Part shown: positions 41,201 to 48,040 of the stretch, piece by piece
Position numbering within the stretch: position 1 is the first letter of the stretch
Layout: the number at the start of each line of letters is the position of its first letter
Source: Streptantibioticus cattleyicolor NRRL 8057 = DSM 46488
GTDB lineage: Bacteria > Actinomycetota > Actinomycetes > Streptomycetales > Streptomycetaceae
Assembly (NCBI RefSeq): GCF_000240165.1
Contig: NC_017586.1
Span: forward strand, 2,914,001-2,978,000
Reading direction: 5' to 3'
Length of the DNA stretch: 64,000 bases
Position numbers and translations under genes: made by a program
The notes under the pieces: model-generated
The model's input: the letters and a program-made list of their open reading frames with translations, nothing else
Database searches by the model: none
Told to the model about the DNA's origin: nothing

Positions 41201-41316
41201 TCGGCCTTGAAGGAGCGGTCATCGAAGTCCGGCCAGGGAAGCTGGGTCACGGTCGGCCGAGCGACGGCACGCACCAGGGCGGTCACGCCTGCCTGAAACA
41301 CAGGGGGTGTAGCCAC
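38221..41316 (-). CDS. lanB: Class I lanthipeptide dehydratase LanB
   Basis: A 1,031-residue full-length dehydratase. The N-terminal ~700 residues are the glutamylation domain (RYLLRALHRPTPFGLFAGVA near 95-115 is the strongly conserved Lant_dehydr_N segment). The C-terminal ~280 residues are the elimination domain of the SpaB_C type (SPPWWFIRFRDPDQHLRLRV). It uses glutamyl-tRNA to activate Ser/Thr and then eliminates glutamate. The GTG start has a GGAGG ribosome site. A hairpin lies between the precursor gene and lanB. Confidence 0.9.
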   Translation of the reverse strand: MATPPVFQAGVTALVRAVARPTVTQLPWPDFDDRSFKAEELPKVTAERLAWIRSVWRDPSVAEALRHASPALADEAEALRTAVDPAPGDVRRVGLSVARYLLRALHRPTPFGLFAGVAAAAFGDDPCAVWGDDHAIVARAGSEWLSKLIEQLERSGELLPLLSVVVNNTAFERDGSLIVPYQNDGPAGRRRAVEASVDLSAPVRLVLRAAGAPVLVEELAEKLMAEFPSVAPERVHRLLAGLVQRRVLITNLHAPFTETDALGHLVAQLDAVQAGSLTPLAHAVRELRTVHAGLDECATPEGRNAVTARMRELVPGLRRHPLALDLSLSADLVLPNSVAREVERAAAILTRLSARPYGTRAWNEYHQRFYERFGIGTMVPLLEVVADSGVGYPAGYPGTPAGARRRRLSPRDDVLVRLAQAAALDGHDEVVLTDEMVAALDVGPQEPRVPPHLEIGVRLHAASLGEANHGQFTVEIRSVSRGAGVSTGRFLSVLAPAQRDALQAELADLPSADLGTVAAQLSFPPLLPDTAHVTRTPRVLPLVVSLQEHRAPDAAVLTPADLAVACDGRRMYLAAPGRGHRVEAVGMHALNLTEHTPPLARLITEVSRAQNAQVTVFDWGAAAAMPFLPRLRYGRIVLAPARWRLEAGELPSRHRPGGEWDTALAGWRERRRLPQHVHLVQDDRRLPLDLDQAGHRSLLRQHLDRARAVVLTEAAPPGADDWSGGRAHEIVVPLKAIRPTAWPALPTPTTARTLSSTQIETPAASSVLLAALYGDRRRQEDLLTRHVPDLMRRLGSPPWWFIRFRDPDQHLRLRVALPDPDDFADTAHTVSVWADELRSTGLLTDLRYPTSYREMGRWGSGPAWDAAEAVFRADSRAVVAQLAQAIRPTQRTLVAAHFLAIASAFLGSPHAGARWLIDHIPPTAPAPVPRPQFAESVTLADPSGDWAALRSAPGGTSIVDAWAERAAALAAYRRHLPGPHTDGIAVDDVLTSLLHVHFVRHVAVNFPEEEVSLYLARAAALAFTARTRRRL

Positions 41317-41350
41317 GAGTACCTCCTTGCACCGGAGTGAGGGGGCGGCC

Positions 41351-41381
41351 GGTGCCGCCGCGCGGGAAGCCCGGCGGCACC
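41351..41381 (-). terminator. Attenuator-like hairpin between lanA and lanB
   Basis: GGTGCCGCC (41351-41359) pairs with GGCGGCACC (41373-41381). Such hairpins after a precursor gene allow partial read-through, giving much more precursor than enzyme. Confidence 0.55.
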
Positions 41382-41409
41382 TACCCCCGTCAGGGCCAGA
41401 CGGCCAGGG

Positions 41410-41589
41410 TCAGGCGACGTTGGTGGTGCAGGCGCCGCAGGTGCTGCCGCAGTTGTCGTCGGTCAGGCTTGTCAGCCCGGCCGCGTCGGAGACCTCCAGC
41501 AGGGAAACGTTCAGGTCGAACCCGTCCGACTGGCTCGTCGCCGTCGGCTCCTGGACCTGGGTGGTGCTCTGGGTAACGGGTCGCGTCAT
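41410..41589 (-). CDS. lanA: FxLD-type lanthipeptide precursor
   Basis: A 59-residue precursor. The leader contains FDLNVSLLE, the FxLD-type recognition box (Asn at the fourth place instead of Asp). The core is near the end: DDNCGSTCGACTTNVA, with three Cys and several Ser/Thr available for up to three thioether rings and an Asp pair that could be the methyltransferase target. The ATG at 41589 has a CTGGAG ribosome site; an upstream in-frame start at 41643 is less likely. It is followed by lanB, lanC and the methyltransferase. No exporter or leader peptidase is nearby. Confidence 0.85.
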   Translation of the reverse strand: MTRPVTQSTTQVQEPTATSQSDGFDLNVSLLEVSDAAGLTSLTDDNCGSTCGACTTNVA

Positions 41590-41734
41590 GACAACTCCAG
41601 GTGATTCGTTCGATGTTGCGGACAGGTGGTACTGCCAGCTCACTGACCGCCGGAGCGTAGCGACGGAGCTATGCCGCGGGCTCAGGTTCTGGCCATCCCG
41701 GCGCGATGGCCGAGCCGGGAAGCTTTGGGTGGAG

Positions 41735-41778
41735 CGCCGCCCGCCGGTCCGATCCCAAGTCAGGACCGGCGGGCGGCG
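41735..41778 (-). terminator. Strong 16-bp-stem terminator upstream of lanA
   Basis: CGCCGCCCGCCGGTCC (41735-41750) pairs perfectly with 41763-41778 over a 12-nt loop, 3 bp past the preceding stop. It ends the leftward 43.9-41.8 kb operon and insulates the lanA promoter. Confidence 0.75.
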
Positions 41779-41781
41779 GAT

Positions 41782-42450
41782 CTAGGCGGCGGGCACGAGA
41801 TCCGCGAGGTTGACGACCTGGTACTCCGTCAGCTCCCGCACCAGCTGGGACGCCAGGAACCAGCGAAGGCGCGAGTCGCCGTACGGGAGGGGGTCGTCGG
41901 AGCCGGGGAGGGCTCGCACACCGGTAGGTGCCCAGGTGTACGGCGTACCGATCACGCCGTGGAGGTGAAAGCGAGTGGCGAGCAGGGCGACGTGCCCGTT
42001 CCGGACCAGATGCCTGCACCGTTGGGCTGCCTCATGCGCGTGCTCGACGCAGACGGGCGGCTGCGCCGTCCGGATCGGCTGGCCGAGGCCAGGGCCAGCG
42101 GTCTCCAGGAACAGCACCCCGGGCCGGCCGGGGCGCTGGACGGTGGTGACGCCCTTGGCTGACTGGACGCACACCTGGCAGCGGAGGAAAAGCATGGTCT
42201 CGCGCTGCCGGGCCGGGTGGACGAGCTTCCACTGGGGGGCGCCTTCGGGAAGCTGGTCGAGGCCCCGGTTCTGCGAGACTCGGCCCCACAGCACATTCCG
42301 TGTGTCTCGGTCGCCGGGCCCCTCGTCCAGGTACGCGAGCTGGAGTCGGCCATCCTCGCCCCTGCGGGAGCACAGGAGCAGGGCACTGCACGCCTCCTCC
42401 CCTACCCGGGAGGTGATGTACGGAACGCTCCGGCGGGCGACAGTGGTCAT
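41782..42450 (-). CDS. Hypothetical CxxC protein
   Basis: A 222-residue protein starting at the ATG that overlaps the DUF5999 stop. MLFLRCQVCVQSAKG carries a CxxC, and later segments are rich in His and Cys (PPVCVEHAHEAAQRCRHLVR), suggesting metal binding. Such proteins accompany DUF5999 in Streptomyces regulatory clusters; function unknown. A longer in-frame start at 42555 is unlikely. Confidence 0.6.
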   Translation of the reverse strand: MTTVARRSVPYITSRVGEEACSALLLCSRRGEDGRLQLAYLDEGPGDRDTRNVLWGRVSQNRGLDQLPEGAPQWKLVHPARQRETMLFLRCQVCVQSAKGVTTVQRPGRPGVLFLETAGPGLGQPIRTAQPPVCVEHAHEAAQRCRHLVRNGHVALLATRFHLHGVIGTPYTWAPTGVRALPGSDDPLPYGDSRLRWFLASQLVRELTEYQVVNLADLVPAA

Positions 42451-42641
42451 GAGCCGAGTCCGGCCAGGGCGCGTCGCGGGGAGACGACCTCGCCGCTCGG
42501 CAGCAGCTCGCCTGTGTCCTCGAAGAGCAGGACGCCGTTGCAGAGCAATGTCCACCCTTGCTCTGGGTGGCTGACCAGGACCTGCGCGGCCTCGCGATCA
42601 GAAGCCTCTGCGCTGGGGCACGGGGGGTAGTGCTTACACAT
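42447..42641 (-). CDS. DUF5999-family small protein
   Basis: A 64-residue protein beginning MCKHYPPCPSAEASDREAA, with HPEQGWTLLCNGVLLFEDTG. This is the typical DUF5999 sequence of Streptomyces. Function unknown; the three Cys may bind metal. It is coupled to the next gene by an ATGA overlap. Confidence 0.8.
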   Translation of the reverse strand: MCKHYPPCPSAEASDREAAQVLVSHPEQGWTLLCNGVLLFEDTGELLPSGEVVSPRRALAGLGS

Positions 42642-42666
42642 CGTAAGTCTCCGGACGTCGGGCTGG

Positions 42667-43071
42667 TCAGGGTGATGTTCCGGGGGTGCCGCTGGAGGGC
42701 CCGGCCCGCGTCAGGGCAAGCAACCGGCTGGCGGAGTAGAGCAGGATGCGCAGCCGCCGCCGTGCCGGATAGTTCCGGCTGGTATGCGTACCGCCGATGA
42801 GATCGTGCGCATGCTCGACAACGGTTCTGGCCGTCGCATTCGATCTGGAGACACCAAGACGGGCCTGGCAGTGCGGCAGGAGGTTGGTGATGACCGCCTC
42901 CACCCTCGGCACGTTCAAGCCGACCAGGTCCTCGGCATCCGGGCGGCTCAGGGATGCGCGAGCGTCGAGGATGACCTGGCGGGCGTCCTCGCGAAGGATC
43001 GCAAGCTCATCACCGGGCTCATCAGCCCACAACGCGGCGGTGATGGCCTCCAGCAACGTCATCCGGGTCAC
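42667..43071 (-). CDS. Hypothetical protein
   Basis: A 134-residue helical protein coupled by a 4-bp overlap to the upstream 81-residue gene. DEPGDELAILREDARQVILDA and GLNVPRVEAVITNLLPH are its main helices. It belongs to a Streptomyces gene set that starts with an ATP-binding anti-sigma-like protein (43317-43889). No known family; a regulatory partner role is inferred from context. Confidence 0.55.
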   Translation of the reverse strand: MTRMTLLEAITAALWADEPGDELAILREDARQVILDARASLSRPDAEDLVGLNVPRVEAVITNLLPHCQARLGVSRSNATARTVVEHAHDLIGGTHTSRNYPARRRLRILLYSASRLLALTRAGPSSGTPGTSP

Positions 43072-43313
43072 GACGCAGCCTCCTCGTGGCCGCTCGCCGG
43101 ACCTCCAGTTCCGCTGAGCCGTTGTCCGTACCAGCGGTAGTCCTCGGTGTTCTTGCCGTCCCCGACGTCCGATCGGTGTCGAGGGGACGCGGCCAGCTCA
43201 GCCTGCTCGGCGGGGCTCAGCATGCGGACCCCGGCGAAGAGACGCTCCTCCCAAGAGCTGAGGACCCTGGTGGTCGGCTGGGAGGCCGTCGGGTGCTCGG
43301 TTGCGTCGCCCAC
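43068..43313 (-). CDS. Small hypothetical protein
   Basis: An 81-residue hydrophilic protein overlapping its downstream neighbour by 4 bp and lying 3 bp after the ATP-binding protein gene. RVLSSWEERLFAGVRMLSP is the likely helical core. No family recognised; probably part of the same regulatory operon. Confidence 0.5.
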   Translation of the reverse strand: MGDATEHPTASQPTTRVLSSWEERLFAGVRMLSPAEQAELAASPRHRSDVGDGKNTEDYRWYGQRLSGTGGPASGHEEAAS

Positions 43314-43316
43314 GGC

Positions 43317-43889
43317 TCACAACCCGCGGACGCCGACGAGAACGCGGCCTATGACGTTGGGGTCGATCGGCGGCGCCTTCGACTCCTCGGGGCCGCCCTT
43401 GCCCCGGCGTCCCGGATTGCCGGCTCCGCCCTCGGGGCCGTCCTTCTCGGGGACGACGGGCACTTCCGCCCACACGACCTTTCCGGGCATCTGGTGTGCC
43501 GGATAGCACCCCCACCGTCGGCTCATCGCAGCGACGATGAAAACTCCCCGTCCTCCGGTCGCTTCGACACCGACCTGCTTCACGACGGGCGGCCTGGAGT
43601 CCCGGTCCCAGACCGATACCCGGATGAAGCCGTTGACGATCTCCAGCGCGATCTCGAAGGTCTGCGCCGCGCGCCATTGCGCGTAGGAGGAACCCTGCTG
43701 GACTCCCTCCTTCGGGTGCCGGACAGCGTTGGTGGCCAGTTCCGAAACCAGGAGCTTGACGGTCTCGATGCTGTCCGGGTGCGCACCCCAGCGGGAGAGG
43801 ACGTCGGTGGTGTGAAGCCTGGCCAGTCCGACGGCGTTGGGAGTGTCGGCCAGCAGGAGCCTGGCTCGCGGGGGTGGTGCCTGGGACAC
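43317..43889 (-). CDS. ATP-binding protein of the anti-sigma/HATPase_c family
   Basis: A 190-residue protein. Residues 1-130 are a histidine-kinase-like ATPase domain of the SpoIIAB/RsbW type: LLVSELATNAVRHPK is the N-box, IRVSVWDRDSRPP the G1 strand and TGGRGVFIVAAMSRRWG the G2 box. Streptomyces has many such proteins that bind sigma factors or their antagonists. The GTG at 43889 has GGGAGG upstream; longer frames are unlikely. The C-terminal ~50 residues are low complexity. Confidence 0.8.
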   Translation of the reverse strand: MSQAPPPRARLLLADTPNAVGLARLHTTDVLSRWGAHPDSIETVKLLVSELATNAVRHPKEGVQQGSSYAQWRAAQTFEIALEIVNGFIRVSVWDRDSRPPVVKQVGVEATGGRGVFIVAAMSRRWGCYPAHQMPGKVVWAEVPVVPEKDGPEGGAGNPGRRGKGGPEESKAPPIDPNVIGRVLVGVRGL

Positions 43890-44178
43890 GGTATGCCTCC
43901 CGAGTGGGGAGAGGAGCGCAGGGTGCGGTCTCTGGCTCTCGCTCGATTCGTGTTGGGCCGCCCGAACCCCGACTCGACGGTCCAGAGGTCGGGACGGCGG
44001 AATGCCAGGGTCGTGCCGTACCCGAGCGTGGGTCGCCGTGGCCGGCTGGTCGTCGGCTGCACGGTTGTTCCCGGTCGGGCACGACCACAAGAGAACCGCT
44101 GCCGCGAAGGGATATGAAGGATGCAGGAAGGATGGCTTCAGACACGCGAGTTGGCATGGTTGGCCGGAGGTTGTACGC

Positions 44179-44991
44179 ATGGCAGGCAGCACGGAGCAGA
44201 GGAACCAACCCGACCTGCGGGCAGGCAGATTCGCCGGTCGCCGCATCGTGGTGACGGGCGGCTCCAGAGGGCTGGGAGAGGCGGTGGTTCGCCTGCTGCT
44301 GGCCGAGGGCGCCCATGTCGCCACCTGTGCGCGGAAGGCCGAGTCCTTGGACGGACTACGACGTTCCCTCGGTGTCGCCGATGAGTTGTTCACCCGGCCG
44401 CTCGACGTCGCCGTGCCGGAGCTGCTGGAGGAGTTCGTGGATTCGGCCGCTGGGGCCTTCGGTGGCCTCGATGGCGTTGTCGCCTGCGCGGGAGGTGCCC
44501 GGGGCGGGGGCATCACCGAGGCCACGGCCGAGGACTGGGCGACGACGTGGGCCTTGAATGCCGGCCACTTCGCTCGGCTCACCGCCTGCGCTACCTCTCA
44601 CCTGCGGGCGGCGGGCGGCGGGTCGATCGTGGTCGTGTCCTCGATCTCCGGGTGGAAGCCTGGTCCCCAGGCGCAGTACGGGGCGAGCAAGGCCGCGCAG
44701 CTCCACATGGTGTCCTCGCTGGCGCGCGAGCTGGGGCCGCACGGGATCCGCGTGAACGCTGTCAGCCCGGGATCCATGCTGATCCCGGGGAAGCGGTGGG
44801 ATCGCATGCGGCAGGAGGACCCCGTCGCCTATGAGCGATTTACTGCGGAATTCCCGGGGCGCGAACTGGTGCGTCCCGAGGAAATCGCGGACGTGATCGC
44901 CTTCTTGCTCTCCGACCAGGCTCGTGGTGTGACCGGGGTCAACCTCCCGGTGGACCGGGGGCAGAACGCGCCGACACCGCAGGGCTACTGA
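44179..44991 (+). CDS. SDR-family oxidoreductase
   Basis: A 270-residue short-chain dehydrogenase. The nucleotide site is VVTGGSRGLGEAVV (~18-31). The catalytic set is Ser in VVSSISGWKPG, Tyr and Lys in YGASKAAQ; the NAG-like motif appears as ACAGGA. The ATG at 44179 has GGAGG at 8 bp. It is divergent from the ATP-binding protein operon. Typical substrates are small alcohols, keto acids or polyketide-like compounds; the true one is unknown. An IS110 element lies directly downstream. Confidence 0.88.
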   Translation: MAGSTEQRNQPDLRAGRFAGRRIVVTGGSRGLGEAVVRLLLAEGAHVATCARKAESLDGLRRSLGVADELFTRPLDVAVPELLEEFVDSAAGAFGGLDGVVACAGGARGGGITEATAEDWATTWALNAGHFARLTACATSHLRAAGGGSIVVVSSISGWKPGPQAQYGASKAAQLHMVSSLARELGPHGIRVNAVSPGSMLIPGKRWDRMRQEDPVAYERFTAEFPGRELVRPEEIADVIAFLLSDQARGVTGVNLPVDRGQNAPTPQGY

Positions 44992-45236
44992 TGTCGGGGT
45001 CAGGCGGCTCTACCGTCTTGATCGGGTTGATCGAGCCATTCGTAGGGTTGGGTCGCCCAGGGGTGCTGGGTGTGGCTATCAGGCGGCTGCCGTCTCGTGG
45101 CTTTCCTCGCTTCGCCGCCCGGCACCCCACGACGACTCGGCCGCCGATTAGGAAGTGCGAACAAGTCGCTGAGTAGAGCAATGCCGGCGAGGTCGTCCGT
45201 GGCACGAACAGAACGAACACGCACGTCAGGAGCACG
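44992..45236 (+). ncRNA. Candidate bridge-RNA region of the IS110 element
   Basis: A 245-bp gap before the IS110 transposase contains a long imperfect stem, GGGGTGCTGGG (45060-45070) with CCCGGCACCCC (45118-45128), and inner short hairpins. IS110-family elements encode a structured bridge RNA in their non-coding end that selects target and donor DNA. Exact ends of the element and RNA are not defined here, so this is a prediction from family knowledge and one visible stem. Confidence 0.4.
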
Positions 45237-46433
45237 ATGAGCCGGATATGGGCGGGGATCGACAGCGGCAAGGGCCACCATCACGGCCTCGCACTGGACG
45301 CAGACGGCAAGACCCTGTTGTCGCGGCGGGTCGCCAACGACGAGCCCGAGCTGCTGAAGCTGATCGGCGACGTCCTGGACCTGGCCGACGGCCGTCAGGT
45401 CACCTGGGCCATCGACATGACCGGCGGGGAACCCGCGCTGCTGCTGGCCCTGCTGGTCAGCCACGGCCAGGAGATCCTCTACATCCCCGGCCGACTGGTG
45501 AACCGGGCCTCCGATGGCTACCGCGGAGAGGGCAAGACCGACGCCCGCGACGCCTACGTGATCGCCGACCAGGCCAGGATGCGCCGCGACCTGCGGCCCG
45601 TCCGCCCCGGCGACGAAGCCGCCATCGAACTGCGGCTGCTGACCGGCCGCCGCGGCGACCTCGTCGAGGACCGCACCCGCTCGGTGAACCGCCTGCGCGG
45701 CACGCTGCTGGGCATGTTCCCTGCCCTGGAACGGGCCCTGGACCTGACCAACACCGGCCCGCTCAAGCTGCTGACGGGCTACCAGACCCCGGCCGCGATC
45801 CGCCGCGCCGGCGTCACGCGGCTGACCAAATGGCTGGCCAACCGCAAGGTCCGAAACGCCAGAGCCCTCGCCGAAGCAGTCGTCGAGGCAGCCGAGCGCC
45901 AGCACACGGCCGTCCCCGGGGAGAAGACCATCGCGCGGCTGGTCCACACCCTGGCCGAGGAGGTGATGGCCCTCAACGAGCAGATCTCCGAGATGGACAA
46001 GCTCATCGAGGGCCGGTTTCGCGAGCACGAACTCGCTGACATAGTGCAGAGCGTCCCGGGCATCGGCACCGTGCTCGGTGCGGAGTTCCTTGCCGCCGTC
46101 GGCGGCAGTCTGGACGGTTTCGACTCCCCGGACGCCCTGGCGGCCTTCGCCGGCGTCGCTCCCGCACCCCGCGACTCGGGCAAGGTCAGCGGCAACCTCC
46201 ACCGGCCTGCCGTCTATCACCGAAGACTTCAGCGCGTCTTCTACACCTCCGCGCTCGTCAGCGTCCGGTACGACCCGAACTCGAGGGCGTTTTACGACCG
46301 CAAACGCGCCGAGGGGAAGAAGCATGTCCAAGCTGTGCTCGCCCTCGCCCGCCGACGCGTCAACGTTCTGTGGGCCCTGATCCGTGACCGACGGTGCTAT
46401 CAAGTCGCACCTCCAGTGACTACGGCTGCTTGA
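45237..46433 (+). CDS. IS110-family transposase
   Basis: A 398-residue transposase. The N-terminal DEDD (RuvC-like) part shows WAGIDSGKGHH, WAIDMTGGEP and GKTDARDAYVIADQ. The C-terminal Tnp2 part shows PGIGTVLGAEFLAAVG and APRDSGKVSG with the Ser used in strand exchange. IS110 elements move by an RNA-guided mechanism through a circular intermediate and leave no obvious inverted repeats. Its stop is 8 bp from the convergent TPR regulator, so the right end is very short. Confidence 0.92.
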   Translation: MSRIWAGIDSGKGHHHGLALDADGKTLLSRRVANDEPELLKLIGDVLDLADGRQVTWAIDMTGGEPALLLALLVSHGQEILYIPGRLVNRASDGYRGEGKTDARDAYVIADQARMRRDLRPVRPGDEAAIELRLLTGRRGDLVEDRTRSVNRLRGTLLGMFPALERALDLTNTGPLKLLTGYQTPAAIRRAGVTRLTKWLANRKVRNARALAEAVVEAAERQHTAVPGEKTIARLVHTLAEEVMALNEQISEMDKLIEGRFREHELADIVQSVPGIGTVLGAEFLAAVGGSLDGFDSPDALAAFAGVAPAPRDSGKVSGNLHRPAVYHRRLQRVFYTSALVSVRYDPNSRAFYDRKRAEGKKHVQAVLALARRRVNVLWALIRDRRCYQVAPPVTTAA

Positions 46434-46441
46434 CAACAGCA

Positions 46442-47833
46442 TTAGGAAGCGGAGACGCCGAGTATCGGGCGGGCCTTGCGCTCGAAGTCGCGGACGATCG
46501 CCTCGTTGCGGCGGGGGGTGAGGCGGGTGCGGAAGTCGCGCAGGGCCTGCACGGACCGTTCGCTGTGCACTCCGCTCAGCAGGTCCAGGGCGCTGCTGGC
46601 CGTGCCGACCGCCTCGTCCAGGCGCTCCTGCTGGAGCAGTGCCGTCGCCAGCACCGAGCTGCTGATCGCCTGACGGCGGCGTCTGTCGGTGTTCGCCTTG
46701 ACGGAGGCTGCCGCGAGACGTTCGGCTTCGGCCGGCTCGCCGAGGTCGCGGTGGACGAGGGCGGCCTCCGCCTCCAGGTAATGGTGGTCGAGGAACCGAA
46801 CCCACGAAGACTCCTCGGCAGGACCGCGGCTTCGCTCCAGAGCGGCGCCGGCTGCGACGAGCGAGGCCGTTGCCTGCCGCGAGTCGCCCAGCATGGCGTA
46901 TCCGCGGGCCGCCATGGCGTGCAGGCGCATAAGTCCGAGCGGGCTGCCGGAGGACTTGGCGGTCGCGATGCCGGCGCGGGCTAGCGCAACGCCTTCCGCC
47001 GGGTTGCCGAGGCTGGTCGCGAGGTGGGACATGCCAGCGAGGATCTGCCCACCGAGGACTCGGTCGCCGCCTTCGGCGCACAGGCGGAGCGCTTGGATCA
47101 TGTACCGCTCAGCGAGGCCGTAGTCGGCCGTGTCGTACGAGCACCAGCCCGCCGTGGCAGCCAGTTTCGCGGCGTAGACGTAGAGGGTGCGCCGCTGGTT
47201 CGCAGGCAGACCCCGCTGCTGGAGCATGGGGGTGAGCTGTGTGCTGAGGTAGCCGACGATGCTCGGACGGACGTTCCCACCGCCGAAGCGGTTATCCATC
47301 AGATCGAACATGTCGATCATGGCTTCGACCTGCTCGACGGGGCCGCCTCCAGCCACAGCAGCCAGGTGGGGGGCCTGCTCGTCTTCGAGGAGCCACAGAA
47401 GCCACTGTCTCTGCGGGTCCATGAGGGCGCTCGCGACGAACGGGACAGCCCCGAGCAGGCTGCGTCGCGAGATGTCCGTGGAGCCCAGCTCCGCGAGCGT
47501 GTGCAGCGTTTCACCCACGTCTTCACGGTACGTCAACGCGCGGGCGACCACGGGCCTCTGGGCCTGCTGCGGAAATCCGAGGTCAGTGGGGGATACGGGA
47601 CGGCCTAAGAAGCTGCCGATCGCCTCGGCGATGAACTGCGGGGACTCCCCCTTGGGCGTCATCCCCTGTACCCAGCGGGTGACCGACGCCTTGTCGTACC
47701 GAGTGATCTTGCCTTGGCGAGCGCCGAGTTCGTTCACTCGCCGCGCCAAAGCCGCGTTCGAGCATCCCGCTTCTTTGATGAGGGCCGCGAGGGCAATGTT
47801 GCCCTCTCCTGCCCCCGTCGCGCCGCCACCCAT
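46442..47833 (-). CDS. XRE/TPR-type regulator divergent from the nucleotide-chemistry operon
   Basis: A 463-residue protein. The N-terminal ~75 residues form a helix-turn-helix (CSNAALARRVNELGARQGK, KASVTRWVQGMTPKGES). The rest is a TPR-like helical solenoid (e.g. AERYMIQALRLCAEGGDRVL, EAERLAAASVKANTDRRR). Such ~450-residue regulators are abundant in Streptomyces and may sense small ligands or peptides. It is divergent from the operon at 48041 across 207 bp and probably controls it. An IS110 element abuts its 3' end. Confidence 0.75.
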   Translation of the reverse strand: MGGGATGAGEGNIALAALIKEAGCSNAALARRVNELGARQGKITRYDKASVTRWVQGMTPKGESPQFIAEAIGSFLGRPVSPTDLGFPQQAQRPVVARALTYREDVGETLHTLAELGSTDISRRSLLGAVPFVASALMDPQRQWLLWLLEDEQAPHLAAVAGGGPVEQVEAMIDMFDLMDNRFGGGNVRPSIVGYLSTQLTPMLQQRGLPANQRRTLYVYAAKLAATAGWCSYDTADYGLAERYMIQALRLCAEGGDRVLGGQILAGMSHLATSLGNPAEGVALARAGIATAKSSGSPLGLMRLHAMAARGYAMLGDSRQATASLVAAGAALERSRGPAEESSWVRFLDHHYLEAEAALVHRDLGEPAEAERLAAASVKANTDRRRRQAISSSVLATALLQQERLDEAVGTASSALDLLSGVHSERSVQALRDFRTRLTPRRNEAIVRDFERKARPILGVSAS

Positions 47834-48040
47834 GCGTAGATGATGCCCTGTCGATCACCCTGTGTCCCAGTCTTTGAACGCTAAGGCAGGGAAGACCAAC
47901 CCCCGTACAACCGAACAACCCCCGTGCCCCCTCCTCCCACCGCGGCCGGGCGATGAGACTGGGAGCGCTGCGGGCTGTCGGCCTTCCAGCACGGACGCTG
48001 TTGGAGCGCCACCGACGCCCTCGGCTCCGGAGGGAGAAAC

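Noticed and set aside
39823-41340. 505-codon forward open frame opposite lanB
   Set aside because: It is the antisense shadow of lanB; high-GC third positions open such frames. Its protein is Arg/Gly/Val low-complexity with no motif.
45000-47081. 693-codon reverse frame across the IS110 and regulator genes
   Set aside because: It crosses two genes with clear motifs and is compositionally a shadow.
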